A stretch of 64,000 nucleotides of DNA from Salipiger abyssi. Its GTDB lineage: Bacteria > Pseudomonadota > Alphaproteobacteria > Rhodobacterales > Rhodobacteraceae. The stretch's first letter is position 1, and each line of letters starts with the position of its first letter. This document shows positions 29,828-37,142 of the stretch, one piece after another. Position numbers and translations under genes: made by a program. The stretch lies in assembly GCF_001975705.1 (NCBI RefSeq), contig NZ_CP015093.1, positions 496,001 through 560,000 of the forward strand, written 5' to 3'. The notes under the pieces were generated by a model. That model saw only the letters and a list, made by a program, of their open reading frames with translations. It was not told the DNA's origin and did not search any database.

Positions 29828-30819
29828 CAGCGCTTCCCCTTCAGTTGCGGCATGTTCAAAGTCGCCGACCCGATCTCGCCCGGCACCGCCTCGGTACGGC
29901 GCCCGATGCGCAGCCGCGCCGAGCGGGCGCGCGGGTTGGCCTGCAACTCCACCTCATCCGGCCCCACCGCCTTGCGCGTCACCAGCTCGAAGCGCGGCTC
30001 TTCGGTCTCGGTCACCGGCGCGTGGCGGCTCACCGAGCCGAGCCGACCGGAGCGCGCCTGGAAGAAGCGCTTGACCATGCGGTCCTCGACCGAATGAAAG
30101 GTCACGACGCAGAGCCAGCCGCCGGGCTTCAACGCCCGCTCGGCGGCCATCAACCCGCGCCAGAGCGCGCCGTATTCGTCGTTCACCGCGATGCGCAGCG
30201 CCTGAAAACTGCGCGTCGCCGGATGCGACTGGCCGGGTTTCGGGCGCGGCAGGCAGGCCTCGACGATCGAGGACAGCCGTGCGGTGGTATCGATCGGCTC
30301 CTCGGCGCGCGCCTTGACGATGGCCCGCGCGATGCGGCGCGAGGCGCGTTCCTCGCCATAGGTATAAAGCACATCCGCCAGCGTGGTTTCGTCCAGCCGC
30401 TTGACCAGATCGGCGGCGCTTTCGCCCGCCTGCTCCATGCGCATGTCGAGCGGCCCGTCCTTCTGGAAGGAAAAGCCCCGCTCTGCCCGGTCGAGCTGCA
30501 TCGAAGAGACGCCGAGATCCAGCACCACGCCGTCGACGTCGCTGGCATAGCGATCCATGTCGGCGAAATTGCCCTCGACCAGCTCCAGCCGGTCACCGTA
30601 TTCGCCGATCCATCCCGCCGCCATCTCATGCGCCAGCGGATCGCGGTCGATGCCGATCACCCTGCCCGCGCCCGCCTCCAGCAACCCGCGCGCATAGCCG
30701 CCGGCGCCAAAGGTGCCGTCGATCCAGGTGCCGCCGACCGGTGCCACCGCCTCCAGCAAGGGACGCAGGAGGACCGGGACGTGCGGCGCGCCGTCATTCT
30801 GCTCCGCCGCAGGGGCCAT
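29827..30819 (-). CDS. rsmH: 16S rRNA (cytosine1402-N4)-methyltransferase RsmH
   Basis: SAM-dependent methyltransferase, 330 residues. [15 protein letters not shown] at the N-terminus, SAM motif [15 protein letters not shown] near 34, [18 protein letters not shown] near 100 and [15 protein letters not shown] near 240 are the family marks. It begins directly at the mraZ stop (TAG then ATG), the standard start of the dcw operon. Confidence 0.97.
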   Translation of the reverse strand: MAPAAEQNDGAPHVPVLLRPLLEAVAPVGGTWIDGTFGAGGYARGLLEAGAGRVIGIDRDPLAHEMAAGWIGEYGDRLELVEGNFADMDRYASDVDGVVLDLGVSSMQLDRAERGFSFQKDGPLDMRMEQAGESAADLVKRLDETTLADVLYTYGEERASRRIARAIVKARAEEPIDTTARLSSIVEACLPRPKPGQSHPATRSFQALRIAVNDEYGALWRGLMAAERALKPGGWLCVVTFHSVEDRMVKRFFQARSGRLGSVSRHAPVTETEEPRFELVTRKAVGPDEVELQANPRARSARLRIGRRTEAVPGEIGSATLNMPQLKGKR

Positions 30820-31332
30820 CTAGATCTCCTCGTCCTCGTCGTCATCTTCGTCGAGCAGCGTCAGCGGATCGTCGTCGAACTCGTCGAGCTCTTCCTCGGT
30901 CTCGGCCAGATCGGCCTCATAGGCCTCGGGCTCCCAGATCTGGAACGTGTCGACATTGGATGCGAACTGCGCCTCGCCCGAGAGACCGATCTTTTCGCGC
31001 AGCTTCGCGGGCAGCACGATGCGGCCGGTCTCGTCGACGCTGGTGGTGATTGACTGGGTGGAGAACAGCCGTTCGAGAATGCGGCGCTTTTTCGAGCCGC
31101 GCTTCATGCGGCTGATGCGATCCTCGACCGCCTCGATCTCGTCGATGGTGTAGCATTCCAGGTATTTGCGGCGCTGGTCGCCGTAGACGATCACGAAGTT
31201 GGGGTTCAGCCCCTCGACCCAGTCCGGGTCACCGGCTTCAAGCACACGGCGAAAAGAGGCCGGGATGGACACCCTGCCCTTGCTGTCGACCTTGTGCCGA
31301 CTTTCGCCTCTGAACCTTAGCCTGCGGCTCAC
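30820..31332 (-). CDS. mraZ: Transcriptional regulator MraZ
   Basis: AbrB-like DNA-binding protein at the head of the dcw operon. From the GTG at 31332 it is 170 residues: two SpoVT/AbrB repeats, the first with HKVDSKGRVSIPASFRR near 12 and the second with VDETGRIVLPAKLREK near 90, then a very acidic tail (DDDPLTLLDEDDDEDEE). AGGGA lies 5 bases before the GTG; the longer frame to 31485 has no similarity. In E. coli MraZ represses its own operon through TGGGN repeats; matching repeats lie upstream here. Confidence 0.92.
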   Translation of the reverse strand: MSRRLRFRGESRHKVDSKGRVSIPASFRRVLEAGDPDWVEGLNPNFVIVYGDQRRKYLECYTIDEIEAVEDRISRMKRGSKKRRILERLFSTQSITTSVDETGRIVLPAKLREKIGLSGEAQFASNVDTFQIWEPEAYEADLAETEEELDEFDDDPLTLLDEDDDEDEEI

Positions 31333-31363
31333 TGTCCCTACTCTCGCCCCCTGAAACGAAATA

Positions 31364-31399
31364 CGGCGGGTTGATCTGCTGCCACTGATCAACCCGCCG
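31364..31399. promoter_or_regulatory. Perfect inverted repeat in the mraZ leader
   Basis: Arms of 13 bp (CGGCGGGTTGATC and its exact complement GATCAACCCGCCG) around a 10-base loop, ending 31 bases before the mraZ GTG. As RNA it would be a very stable hairpin in the leader; as DNA it could be an operator. It is followed on the minus strand by TATTTCGTTTC, too poor in Ts for a confident terminator. Confidence 0.6.
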
Positions 31400-31595
31400 C
31401 CTTGACCCGCTTTGCGGGCTAGTCCGACTGCGCGCGCCACCTGGGGGGATGTCTGCTCGCTCGCGCGCCGGATCTCTTTGTTCACGATGAAGGGCGGGTG
31501 CCTGTATGAACCTGCTCTTTTATTGTTTTGGGATGTTTTGCCGGGGTCTTTGTTGTGCCCCTTGTCCGTCCCTCATCGTGGTAAAAGGTATGTCA

Positions 31596-31620
31596 TGGGA
31601 TTTCATGGGAGGCAATGGTT
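31596..31620 (+). promoter_or_regulatory. Putative MraZ operator array, plus orientation
   Basis: TGGGA-TTTCA-TGGGA-GGCAA-TGGTT: three 5-base boxes at exact 10-base spacing, the arrangement of E. coli MraZ sites (TGGGN with 5-base spacers). It is the array nearest the mraZ start, 264 bp away. Confidence 0.55.
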
Positions 31621-31648
31621 TTTTTCGGGTAAAACCCCCTGCATCTTG

Positions 31649-31665
31649 TCCACAACCCCTGTGGA
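31649..31665. promoter_or_regulatory. Inverted repeat TCCACA-N5-TGTGGA
   Basis: Perfect 6-bp arms. Each half lies in a DnaA-box-like 9-mer (TTGTCCACA; TTTTCCACA on the other strand), each one mismatch from TTATCCACA. It could be a weak DnaA pair or another dimeric operator. Confidence 0.35.
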
Positions 31666-31766
31666 AAACAACATCTTGGGGGAATTTTCACCTCAGATCA
31701 CGGATATGTGGTGAGCGGGAACCAGCCCATCGCTAGATATAGTAACGGCGCTGTGAGGAAAAAATC

Positions 31767-31781
31767 GCCCATGATTTCCCA
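31767..31781 (-). promoter_or_regulatory. Putative MraZ box pair TGGGA-N5-TGGGC
   Basis: The minus strand reads TGGGAAATCATGGGC. The identical 15-mer recurs at 31925-31939. Confidence 0.5.
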
Positions 31782-31825
31782 AAAAATTACTTCAGGGACG
31801 ATGTATGGAGCACAGGCCGCGCAAA

Positions 31826-31850
31826 AACCACCCCATCCCATGCCGTCCCA
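31826..31850 (-). promoter_or_regulatory. Putative MraZ operator array, minus orientation
   Basis: On the minus strand TGGGA-CGGCA-TGGGA-TGGGG-TGGTT. The same three boxes in the same order and 10-base phase as at 31596-31620, on the opposite strand. Confidence 0.55.
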
Positions 31851-31924
31851 TCCCCTGAATCAAGGCGAATCCGACGAGTCGCCCAGGGCATTCGCGACTC
31901 GCGGCGTGTCGGCGGCCCGGTCCG

Positions 31925-31979
31925 GCCCATGATTTCCCATATCCGGATCCCATCCCGTCCCATGCCCCATCTCATCCCA
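31925..31979 (-). promoter_or_regulatory. Putative MraZ operator cluster, three box pairs
   Basis: On the minus strand three TGGGN-N5-TGGGN units follow each other: TGGGA-TGAGA-TGGGG (31979-31965), TGGGA-CGGGA-TGGGA (31962-31948) and TGGGA-AATCA-TGGGC (31939-31925). Confidence 0.5.
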
Positions 31980-32258
31980 TGCCGGCCCGCGACGCGACGC
32001 GCGCCAGCGGCTGGAGATGCAGACCGCGCGCCTCTCTCGGGGCGGACCCCGGGTGCGGAAACGCCCCTCCCGGCGCGGCAGAGCGACCCAAACGCCTGTC
32101 ATATGAGCTTTACCAAACCGCGATACCTCTGGTGCGACCACTGCATCTTGCGAGGCTTGCCAGGCGTGAAACGCGAGATATAGTGTTTTCAAGCTGGGGC
32201 GGGTCGTCCCGCTCTGGTGCTTCTAGACGGGCAGACAGGGCAGGGAACGAGTCATTCC

Positions 32259-32843
32259 ATGGACGGCGACTTCAGAACGCATTTCGTAAGAGAACCATCA
32301 GCGCTCAAACAACACCCGGCGCTGGTGCTGAACGCGGATTATCGACCGCTTTCCTACTATCCGCTATCGCTCTGGCCCTGGCAGGAGGCGGTGAAGGCGG
32401 CCTTCCTCGACAGGGTCGACATCATCGCCGAATATGACGAGGAGGTCCGAAGCCCCTCGATGACGCTGAAGATACCCAGCGTGGTGGTGCTGAAAGATTA
32501 CGTCAAACCGAGAAAGCGCGTGGCCTTCACGCGCTTTAATCTTTTTCTGAGGGATGAATTCCGCTGCCAGTATTGCGGATCCAAGGGCGAGCTGACCTTC
32601 GATCATGTCGTGCCCCGCGCCTCGGGCGGCATCACCAGCTGGGAAAACGTGGTCGCCGCCTGTGCGCCCTGCAACCTGCGGAAGGGCTCGAAATCGCTGC
32701 GCAAGGCGAACATGTCGCTGCGCAAGATCCCGCGCCAGCCCGGCGCGTCGGAGCTGATGAATGTCGGGCGCAAGTTCCCGCCCAACCACCTGCACGACAG
32801 TTGGCTCGATTTCCTCTACTGGGATGCCGAGCTGGAGGCCTGA
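32259..32843 (+). CDS. HNH endonuclease family protein
   Basis: A 194-residue protein with a C-terminal HNH zinc domain: Cys103-x2-Cys106, the DH pair at 115-116 (LTFDHVVPRASGG), Asn130 (SWENVVAAC) and Cys135-x2-Cys138. The N-terminal half (VLNADYRPLSYYPLSLWPW) is typical of a conserved bacterial HNH family of unknown substrate. I chose the ATG at 32259 (MDGDFRTHF) over one 42 bases upstream. It is divergent from mraZ across the operator-rich region, so MraZ control is conceivable. Confidence 0.88.
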   Translation: MDGDFRTHFVREPSALKQHPALVLNADYRPLSYYPLSLWPWQEAVKAAFLDRVDIIAEYDEEVRSPSMTLKIPSVVVLKDYVKPRKRVAFTRFNLFLRDEFRCQYCGSKGELTFDHVVPRASGGITSWENVVAACAPCNLRKGSKSLRKANMSLRKIPRQPGASELMNVGRKFPPNHLHDSWLDFLYWDAELEA

Positions 32844-32922
32844 GCCCGGCCCGGGGCTTGCCTCGCCGCCCTGCCCGGCCTAAGCCGCTGCCGGGCGCCT
32901 CGGCGCGCCGGGAAAGGGTGTC

Positions 32923-34128
32923 ATGCTGCTCTATCGCCTGCTGGTTTCGGTCTTTGCGCTGGGTGTGCTCGCCCGGCTGGCGCTGCGGCGCGACCGTGAC
33001 GCGCTGCGCCAGCGGCTGGCGCGCGGTCCCGCCGAGCCCGGCCCGCATCTGTGGCTGCACGCCGCCTCGAATGGCGAACTGGCCTCGGCAAGGCCGCTGA
33101 TCGCCGCGCTGCAAGCCGCCCGCCCCGACCTCAAGCTGTTGATCACCTGCAACTCCGCCACCGGCGTCGCGCTGGCGCAAGGCTGGGGGCTCGCCGCCCG
33201 GCTGGCACCGCTCGATCTGGCGCGGGTGGCGCGGCGCATGCACCGGCGCTGGGACGTGCGCGGCCATATCGCGATGGAATCCGAGCTCTGGCCGCACCGG
33301 GTGCTCACCTGCCCCGGCCCGGTCTTTGTCATGGGCGGGCGGCTGACCGAAAGCACCGCGCGGGTCTGGCGCCTCTTCGGCGGGCTGCAATCGCGGCTGC
33401 TGCGCCGCATCGCCTGGCTCTCGCCGCAGGACGCGGGCTCGCGGACGCGCTACTGCGCCGTCGGGCTGCCCGAGGCCGCCACCGGCCCGGTGGTCGACCT
33501 GAAGGCGCTCTACACGCCCGAGACGCGGCGCGACCCGGCGCTGACGGCGGCCTTCGCGCGCGGCAAGACCTGGCTCGCCGCCTCGACCCATGAGGGCGAG
33601 GAGGAAATCGTGCTCGCCGCCCATGCCCTGGCGCGCGAGGCCGAGCCAGACCTGCGGCTGATCCTCGCTCCGCGCCATCCCCGCCGCGCCGAAGCGGTGC
33701 TGCGCCTGATCGCCGATGCCGGGCTGAGCGTTGCCCGCCGCAGCGCCGGCGACGCCCCCGAGGGCGCCGATGTCTATCTCGCCGACACCATGGGCGAGAT
33801 GGGGCTGCTCTACCCGCTGGCCGGGCGCATCCTCATCGGCGGGACGCTGAGCGATGTCGGCGGCCACACCCCCTACGAGCCCGCCGCCTATGGCGCCGCC
33901 CTGCTGCACGGCCCGGATTTCGCCAAACACCGCCCCGGCTTCGACCGGCTGCACGCGCAAGGCGCCGCGACGCAGGTGCGCAACACCGAAGAGCTGGCCC
34001 GGGCGCTCAACGCGCTTGCCGCCGAGACCGCCCAGCAGACCCACGGCGCGGCGGCGCAGGCGGCGCTGCGCCCGCAGGCCGATGCGCAGACGCTGGCCGC
34101 CGGCATCACGCAACGGCTGGACACCTGA
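32923..34128 (+). CDS. waaA: 3-deoxy-D-manno-octulosonic acid (KDO) transferase family protein
   Basis: A 401-residue GT30-like enzyme that transfers KDO from CMP-KDO to lipid A precursors at the inner membrane. An N-terminal membrane-proximal helix (LLVSVFALGVLARLAL), LWLHAASNGELASARPLI near 45, MESELWP near 120 and IGGTLSDVGGHTPYEPAAYG near 300 are conserved, the last being the donor-binding region. It follows the HNH gene by 79 bp and lies near, but not within, the lipid A gene lpxC. Homologues in this group are often annotated as glycosyltransferase. Confidence 0.88.
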   Translation: MLLYRLLVSVFALGVLARLALRRDRDALRQRLARGPAEPGPHLWLHAASNGELASARPLIAALQAARPDLKLLITCNSATGVALAQGWGLAARLAPLDLARVARRMHRRWDVRGHIAMESELWPHRVLTCPGPVFVMGGRLTESTARVWRLFGGLQSRLLRRIAWLSPQDAGSRTRYCAVGLPEAATGPVVDLKALYTPETRRDPALTAAFARGKTWLAASTHEGEEEIVLAAHALAREAEPDLRLILAPRHPRRAEAVLRLIADAGLSVARRSAGDAPEGADVYLADTMGEMGLLYPLAGRILIGGTLSDVGGHTPYEPAAYGAALLHGPDFAKHRPGFDRLHAQGAATQVRNTEELARALNALAAETAQQTHGAAAQAALRPQADAQTLAAGITQRLDT

Positions 34129-34211
34129 GCGCCGCTCGCCGGACGATCCGTTCCGCTTGAACTTTCCCGCCAAAGGCTTAGGTCATAAGGGACACTTACG
34201 GGTGAACGACC

Positions 34212-34640
34212 ATGATCCAGTATTCCCTCAAATGCGCGCAGGATCACCACTTCGACAGCTGGTTCCAGTCCGCGAGCGCTTTCGACAAGCTGCATGCCGC
34301 CGGCATGGTGACCTGCGCCGTCTGCGGCTCCTCCGAGGTCGAGAAGGAGCTGATGGCGCCCCGCGTGAATGCCGGCGCCGAGAAACCCGCCGACACCGCG
34401 CCGCTCTCCGCCCCCGCCTCGCCCGCCGAACAGGCGCTGCGCGAGCTGCGCACAGAGATCGAGAAGACCTCCGATTATGTCGGGCGCGATTTCGCCCGCG
34501 AGGCCCGCGCCATGCATGAGGGCGACCAGCCCAAACGCGCGATCTGGGGCGAGGCCCGAGGCGACGAGGCGCGCAAACTGGTCGAAGACGGCATTCCCGT
34601 CGCGCCCCTGCCCTTCCGTCCCTCCAGAAAGAGCAACTGA
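34212..34640 (+). CDS. DUF1178 family protein
   Basis: A 142-residue soluble protein. MIQYSLKCAQDHHFDSWFQSA and CAVCGSSEVEKELMAPRV hold the paired cysteines (Cys8 and CxxC near 37) typical of DUF1178, a probable zinc-ribbon family of unknown function. The C-terminal AIWGEARGDEARKLVEDGIPVAPLPF is also conserved. Its stop overlaps the next start by one base (TGATG). Confidence 0.85.
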   Translation: MIQYSLKCAQDHHFDSWFQSASAFDKLHAAGMVTCAVCGSSEVEKELMAPRVNAGAEKPADTAPLSAPASPAEQALRELRTEIEKTSDYVGRDFAREARAMHEGDQPKRAIWGEARGDEARKLVEDGIPVAPLPFRPSRKSN

Positions 34641-35284
34641 TGCGCATCCTGATCACCGGCGCCAATCGCGGCATCGGCGCCGCGCTCGACAGCGCGCTCA
34701 GCGCCCGCGGCCACACCGTCATCGGCACCGCCCGCGGCCACCCGGAATACCAGGAGCTCGACGTCACCAGCCCCGCCTCCGTCGCGGCGCTGGCCGAGCG
34801 GCTCGAAGGCCAGCCGCTGGATGCGCTGATCTGCAATGCCGGCGTCTATCTCGACAAGGGGCACAACCTCGCCGATGGTTTCCCGGCGCAGATGTGGGCC
34901 GATGAATTCGCGGTGAACGTCACCGGCGTGTTCCTCACCGTGCAGGCGCTGCTGCCGCATCTCCAGCAGGCCGAGGCGCCCCGGATCATGATCATCTCCT
35001 CGGATATGGGCTCGGACGCCCGCGCCCCCGGCGGCAGTTATATCTACCGTGCATCCAAGGCCGCCGCGCTCAATCTCGGGCGCAACCTCTCGGTCGATCT
35101 CAAACATCTCGGCATCTCGGTTGGCATCTATCACCCGGGCTGGGTACAGACCGACATGGGCGGCAGCGGCGCCGCGATCACGCCCGACGTCTCGGCAAAC
35201 GGTCTCGCCGACCGGCTGGACGCACTGGGGCCCGGCAATACCGGCTGCTTTGAGGCCTATGATGGCGAACCGCTGGCCTTCTGA
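34640..35284 (+). CDS. SDR-family oxidoreductase
   Basis: A 214-residue short-chain dehydrogenase. The NAD(P) motif TGANRGIGAAL is at residues 6-16, NAG near 71, the catalytic serine in MIISSDMG, and YxxxK as YRASK around residue 136, so the active site is complete. The acceptor is unknown. It is coupled to DUF1178 upstream and overlaps the SnoaL-like gene downstream. Confidence 0.9.
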   Translation: MRILITGANRGIGAALDSALSARGHTVIGTARGHPEYQELDVTSPASVAALAERLEGQPLDALICNAGVYLDKGHNLADGFPAQMWADEFAVNVTGVFLTVQALLPHLQQAEAPRIMIISSDMGSDARAPGGSYIYRASKAAALNLGRNLSVDLKHLGISVGIYHPGWVQTDMGGSGAAITPDVSANGLADRLDALGPGNTGCFEAYDGEPLAF

Positions 35285-35720
35285 GCCCGAAGAGTTCCCC
35301 GCCGCCTTCGCCCGTGCCTGGGCGACGCGCGAGGGCACCGAGATCGCCGCGCTTTTCACCGAGGACGCGGATTTCGTCAATGTCACCGGGCTTTGGTGGA
35401 CGGGACGCGACCGCATCGCCGCCCCGCATGACTACGCGCTGAAAAGCTTCTTCGCCGAGACCGAACTGCGCCCGGGCCGCATCGCCGTGCGGCGTCTGGG
35501 CGAGGACATCGCCGTGCTGCGCTGCCGCTTCACCCTGACCGGCCAGCGCCTGCCCGGGGGCGGCACCGCCGGGCCACGCCAGACCATCCTGCTCTTCGTG
35601 CTGCAAGATGGCCCCGAGGGCTGGCGCGCGGTGACCGCGCAGAACACCGATGTGGTGCCCGGCATGGAAACCCATGTGAATGACGGCACGCTTCGCGCCG
35701 CCGATTACCGCCCCCGCTGA
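35262..35720 (+). CDS. SgcJ/EcaC (SnoaL-like) family protein
   Basis: About 152 residues with the NTF2/SnoaL-like layout: FARAWATREGTEIAALFTEDADFVN then GRDRI, and a C-terminal VTAQNTDVVPG, as in the SgcJ/EcaC family. Function is unknown; the fold forms a small ligand pocket. The start at 35262 (or the ATG just before at 35259) overlaps the SDR gene by about 23 bases. Confidence 0.8.
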   Translation: MANRWPSEPEEFPAAFARAWATREGTEIAALFTEDADFVNVTGLWWTGRDRIAAPHDYALKSFFAETELRPGRIAVRRLGEDIAVLRCRFTLTGQRLPGGGTAGPRQTILLFVLQDGPEGWRAVTAQNTDVVPGMETHVNDGTLRAADYRPR

Positions 35721-35728
35721 GCCCGCTC

Positions 35729-35750
35729 TTTCATCTTTCTGCAAATACTC
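35729..35750 (+). repeat. Dispersed UTR motif, type A copy 4
   Basis: TTTCATCTTTC, TG, CAAATACTC. It lies 9 bp after the SnoaL-like gene and 106 bp before lysC. Confidence 0.65.
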
Positions 35751-35855
35751 GAAAAACAGACCGTGCCGCCGGGCGCTGCCGCCCGCCGCCTCTTGCGCGA
35801 ACCGCCCCCCCGGCGTAAACCGCGGCTGATTCAACGACCACCCCGGGGAAGCCTC

Positions 35856-37094
35856 ATGCCCGTTCTCGTGATGAAATTCGGCGGCACCTCCGTCGCGACG
35901 CTCGACCGGATCCGGCGGGCGGCGAAACGCGTGGGCGTCGAGGTGGCCAAGGGCTATGACGTCATCGTCATCGTCAGCGCCATGTCGGGCGAGACCAACA
36001 AGCTCGTCGGCTATGTCGAGGAAACCTCACCGCTCTTCGACGCGCGCGAATACGACGCCGTGGTCAGCTCGGGCGAGAATGTCACCGCCGGGCTGATGGC
36101 GCTGACGCTTCAGGAGATGGACGTGCCGGCGCGCAGCTGGCAGGGCTGGCAGGTGCCGCTGATGACCACCTCCGCCCACAGCGCCGCGCGCATCGTCGAC
36201 ATCCCGACCGACAACATCACCCGCAAGTTCGGCGAGGGCATGAAGGTCGCCGTGGTCGCCGGCTTCCAGGGGATCTCGCCCGAGGGCCGGATCACCACGC
36301 TCGGCCGGGGCGGCTCGGACACCACCGCCGTGGCCTTTGCCGCCGCCTTTGACGCCGAGCGCTGCGATATCTACACCGATGTGGACGGGGTCTATACCAC
36401 CGACCCGCGCATCTGCGAAAACGCCCGCAAGCTCGACAAGATCGCCTTTGAAGAGATGCTGGAACTTGCCAGCCTCGGCGCCAAGGTGCTGCAAACCCGC
36501 TCGGTCGAGCTGGCGATGCGCTACAAGGTCAAGCTGCGGGTGCTGTCGAGTTTTGAGGAACAGTCGGACGAGGCCGGGACGCTGGTCTGCGACGAGGAGG
36601 AAATCATGGAACTGAACGTTGTTTCCGGGGTCGCCCATTCGCGCGACGAGGCCAAGATGACTCTGTTCTCGGTCGCCGACCGCCCCGGCATCGCCGCCGC
36701 CATCTTCAGCCCGCTCTCCGAAGCGGGGATCAACGTGGACATGATCGTTCAGAACATCTCCGAGGATGGCCGCACCGACATGACCTTCTCCTGCCCCACC
36801 AATCAGGTGAAACGGGCCGAGGAAGCGCTGAAGAAGGCGCAGGACTCGGGCGAGATCAATTTCCACAACCTGCTGGCCGACACCAATGTCGCCAAGATCT
36901 CGGTTGTGGGAATCGGAATGCGCTCTCACACCGGCGTTGCGGCGAAAATGTTCGAGGTTCTCTCGCAAGAGGGTATCAACATTAAGGTCATCACAACCTC
37001 CGAGATAAAAATTTCCGTTCTCGTCGACCGGAAATACATGGAACTCGCGGTTCAGGCGCTGCATGATGCGTTCGAACTGGAGAAGGCGGCCTGA
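35856..37094 (+). CDS. lysC: Aspartate kinase LysC
   Basis: First enzyme of the aspartate pathway (lysine, threonine, methionine, diaminopimelate); 412 residues. KFGGTS at 7-12, GRGGSDTTAVAFAAA near 153 and the catalytic DVDGVYTTDPR follow, then two ACT domains (from about 265 and 345), the usual site of feedback inhibition. The ATG at 35856 gives MPVLVMKFGGTS. Diaminopimelate from this pathway feeds MurE. Confidence 0.97.
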   Translation: MPVLVMKFGGTSVATLDRIRRAAKRVGVEVAKGYDVIVIVSAMSGETNKLVGYVEETSPLFDAREYDAVVSSGENVTAGLMALTLQEMDVPARSWQGWQVPLMTTSAHSAARIVDIPTDNITRKFGEGMKVAVVAGFQGISPEGRITTLGRGGSDTTAVAFAAAFDAERCDIYTDVDGVYTTDPRICENARKLDKIAFEEMLELASLGAKVLQTRSVELAMRYKVKLRVLSSFEEQSDEAGTLVCDEEEIMELNVVSGVAHSRDEAKMTLFSVADRPGIAAAIFSPLSEAGINVDMIVQNISEDGRTDMTFSCPTNQVKRAEEALKKAQDSGEINFHNLLADTNVAKISVVGIGMRSHTGVAAKMFEVLSQEGINIKVITTSEIKISVLVDRKYMELAVQALHDAFELEKAA

Positions 37095-37142
37095 GGTGAC
37101 CCGGGCCGGCTTTTCGCTGGGACGGGGACAGGTCTGACCGAT

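Larger units (their letters stand above)
31333..32258. other. mraZ-HNH divergent intergenic region
   Basis: 926 bp with no credible gene; short frames here use atypical codons for this genome. It is clearly more AT-rich than its surroundings between about 31480 and 31800. It holds the mraZ leader hairpin, several TGGGN arrays and a TCCACA-N5-TGTGGA inverted repeat (separate entries). Promoters for the dcw operon and for the HNH gene must lie here. Confidence 0.7.

Noticed and set aside
31649..31665. A replication origin at the AT-rich mraZ region, from two DnaA-like 9-mers
   Set aside because: Both 9-mers have a mismatch, there is no cluster of boxes, and no dnaA, hemE or parAB gene is nearby.
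31412..31714. A 100-codon plus-strand frame in the mraZ upstream region
   Set aside because: No similarity, atypical codons and it crosses regulatory repeats; better read as non-coding.
31826..31979. CCCAT runs read as a simple microsatellite
   Set aside because: Spacing is locked at 10 bases within units with different spacers, and the same order recurs in the opposite orientation at 31596, which a slipped repeat would not explain.
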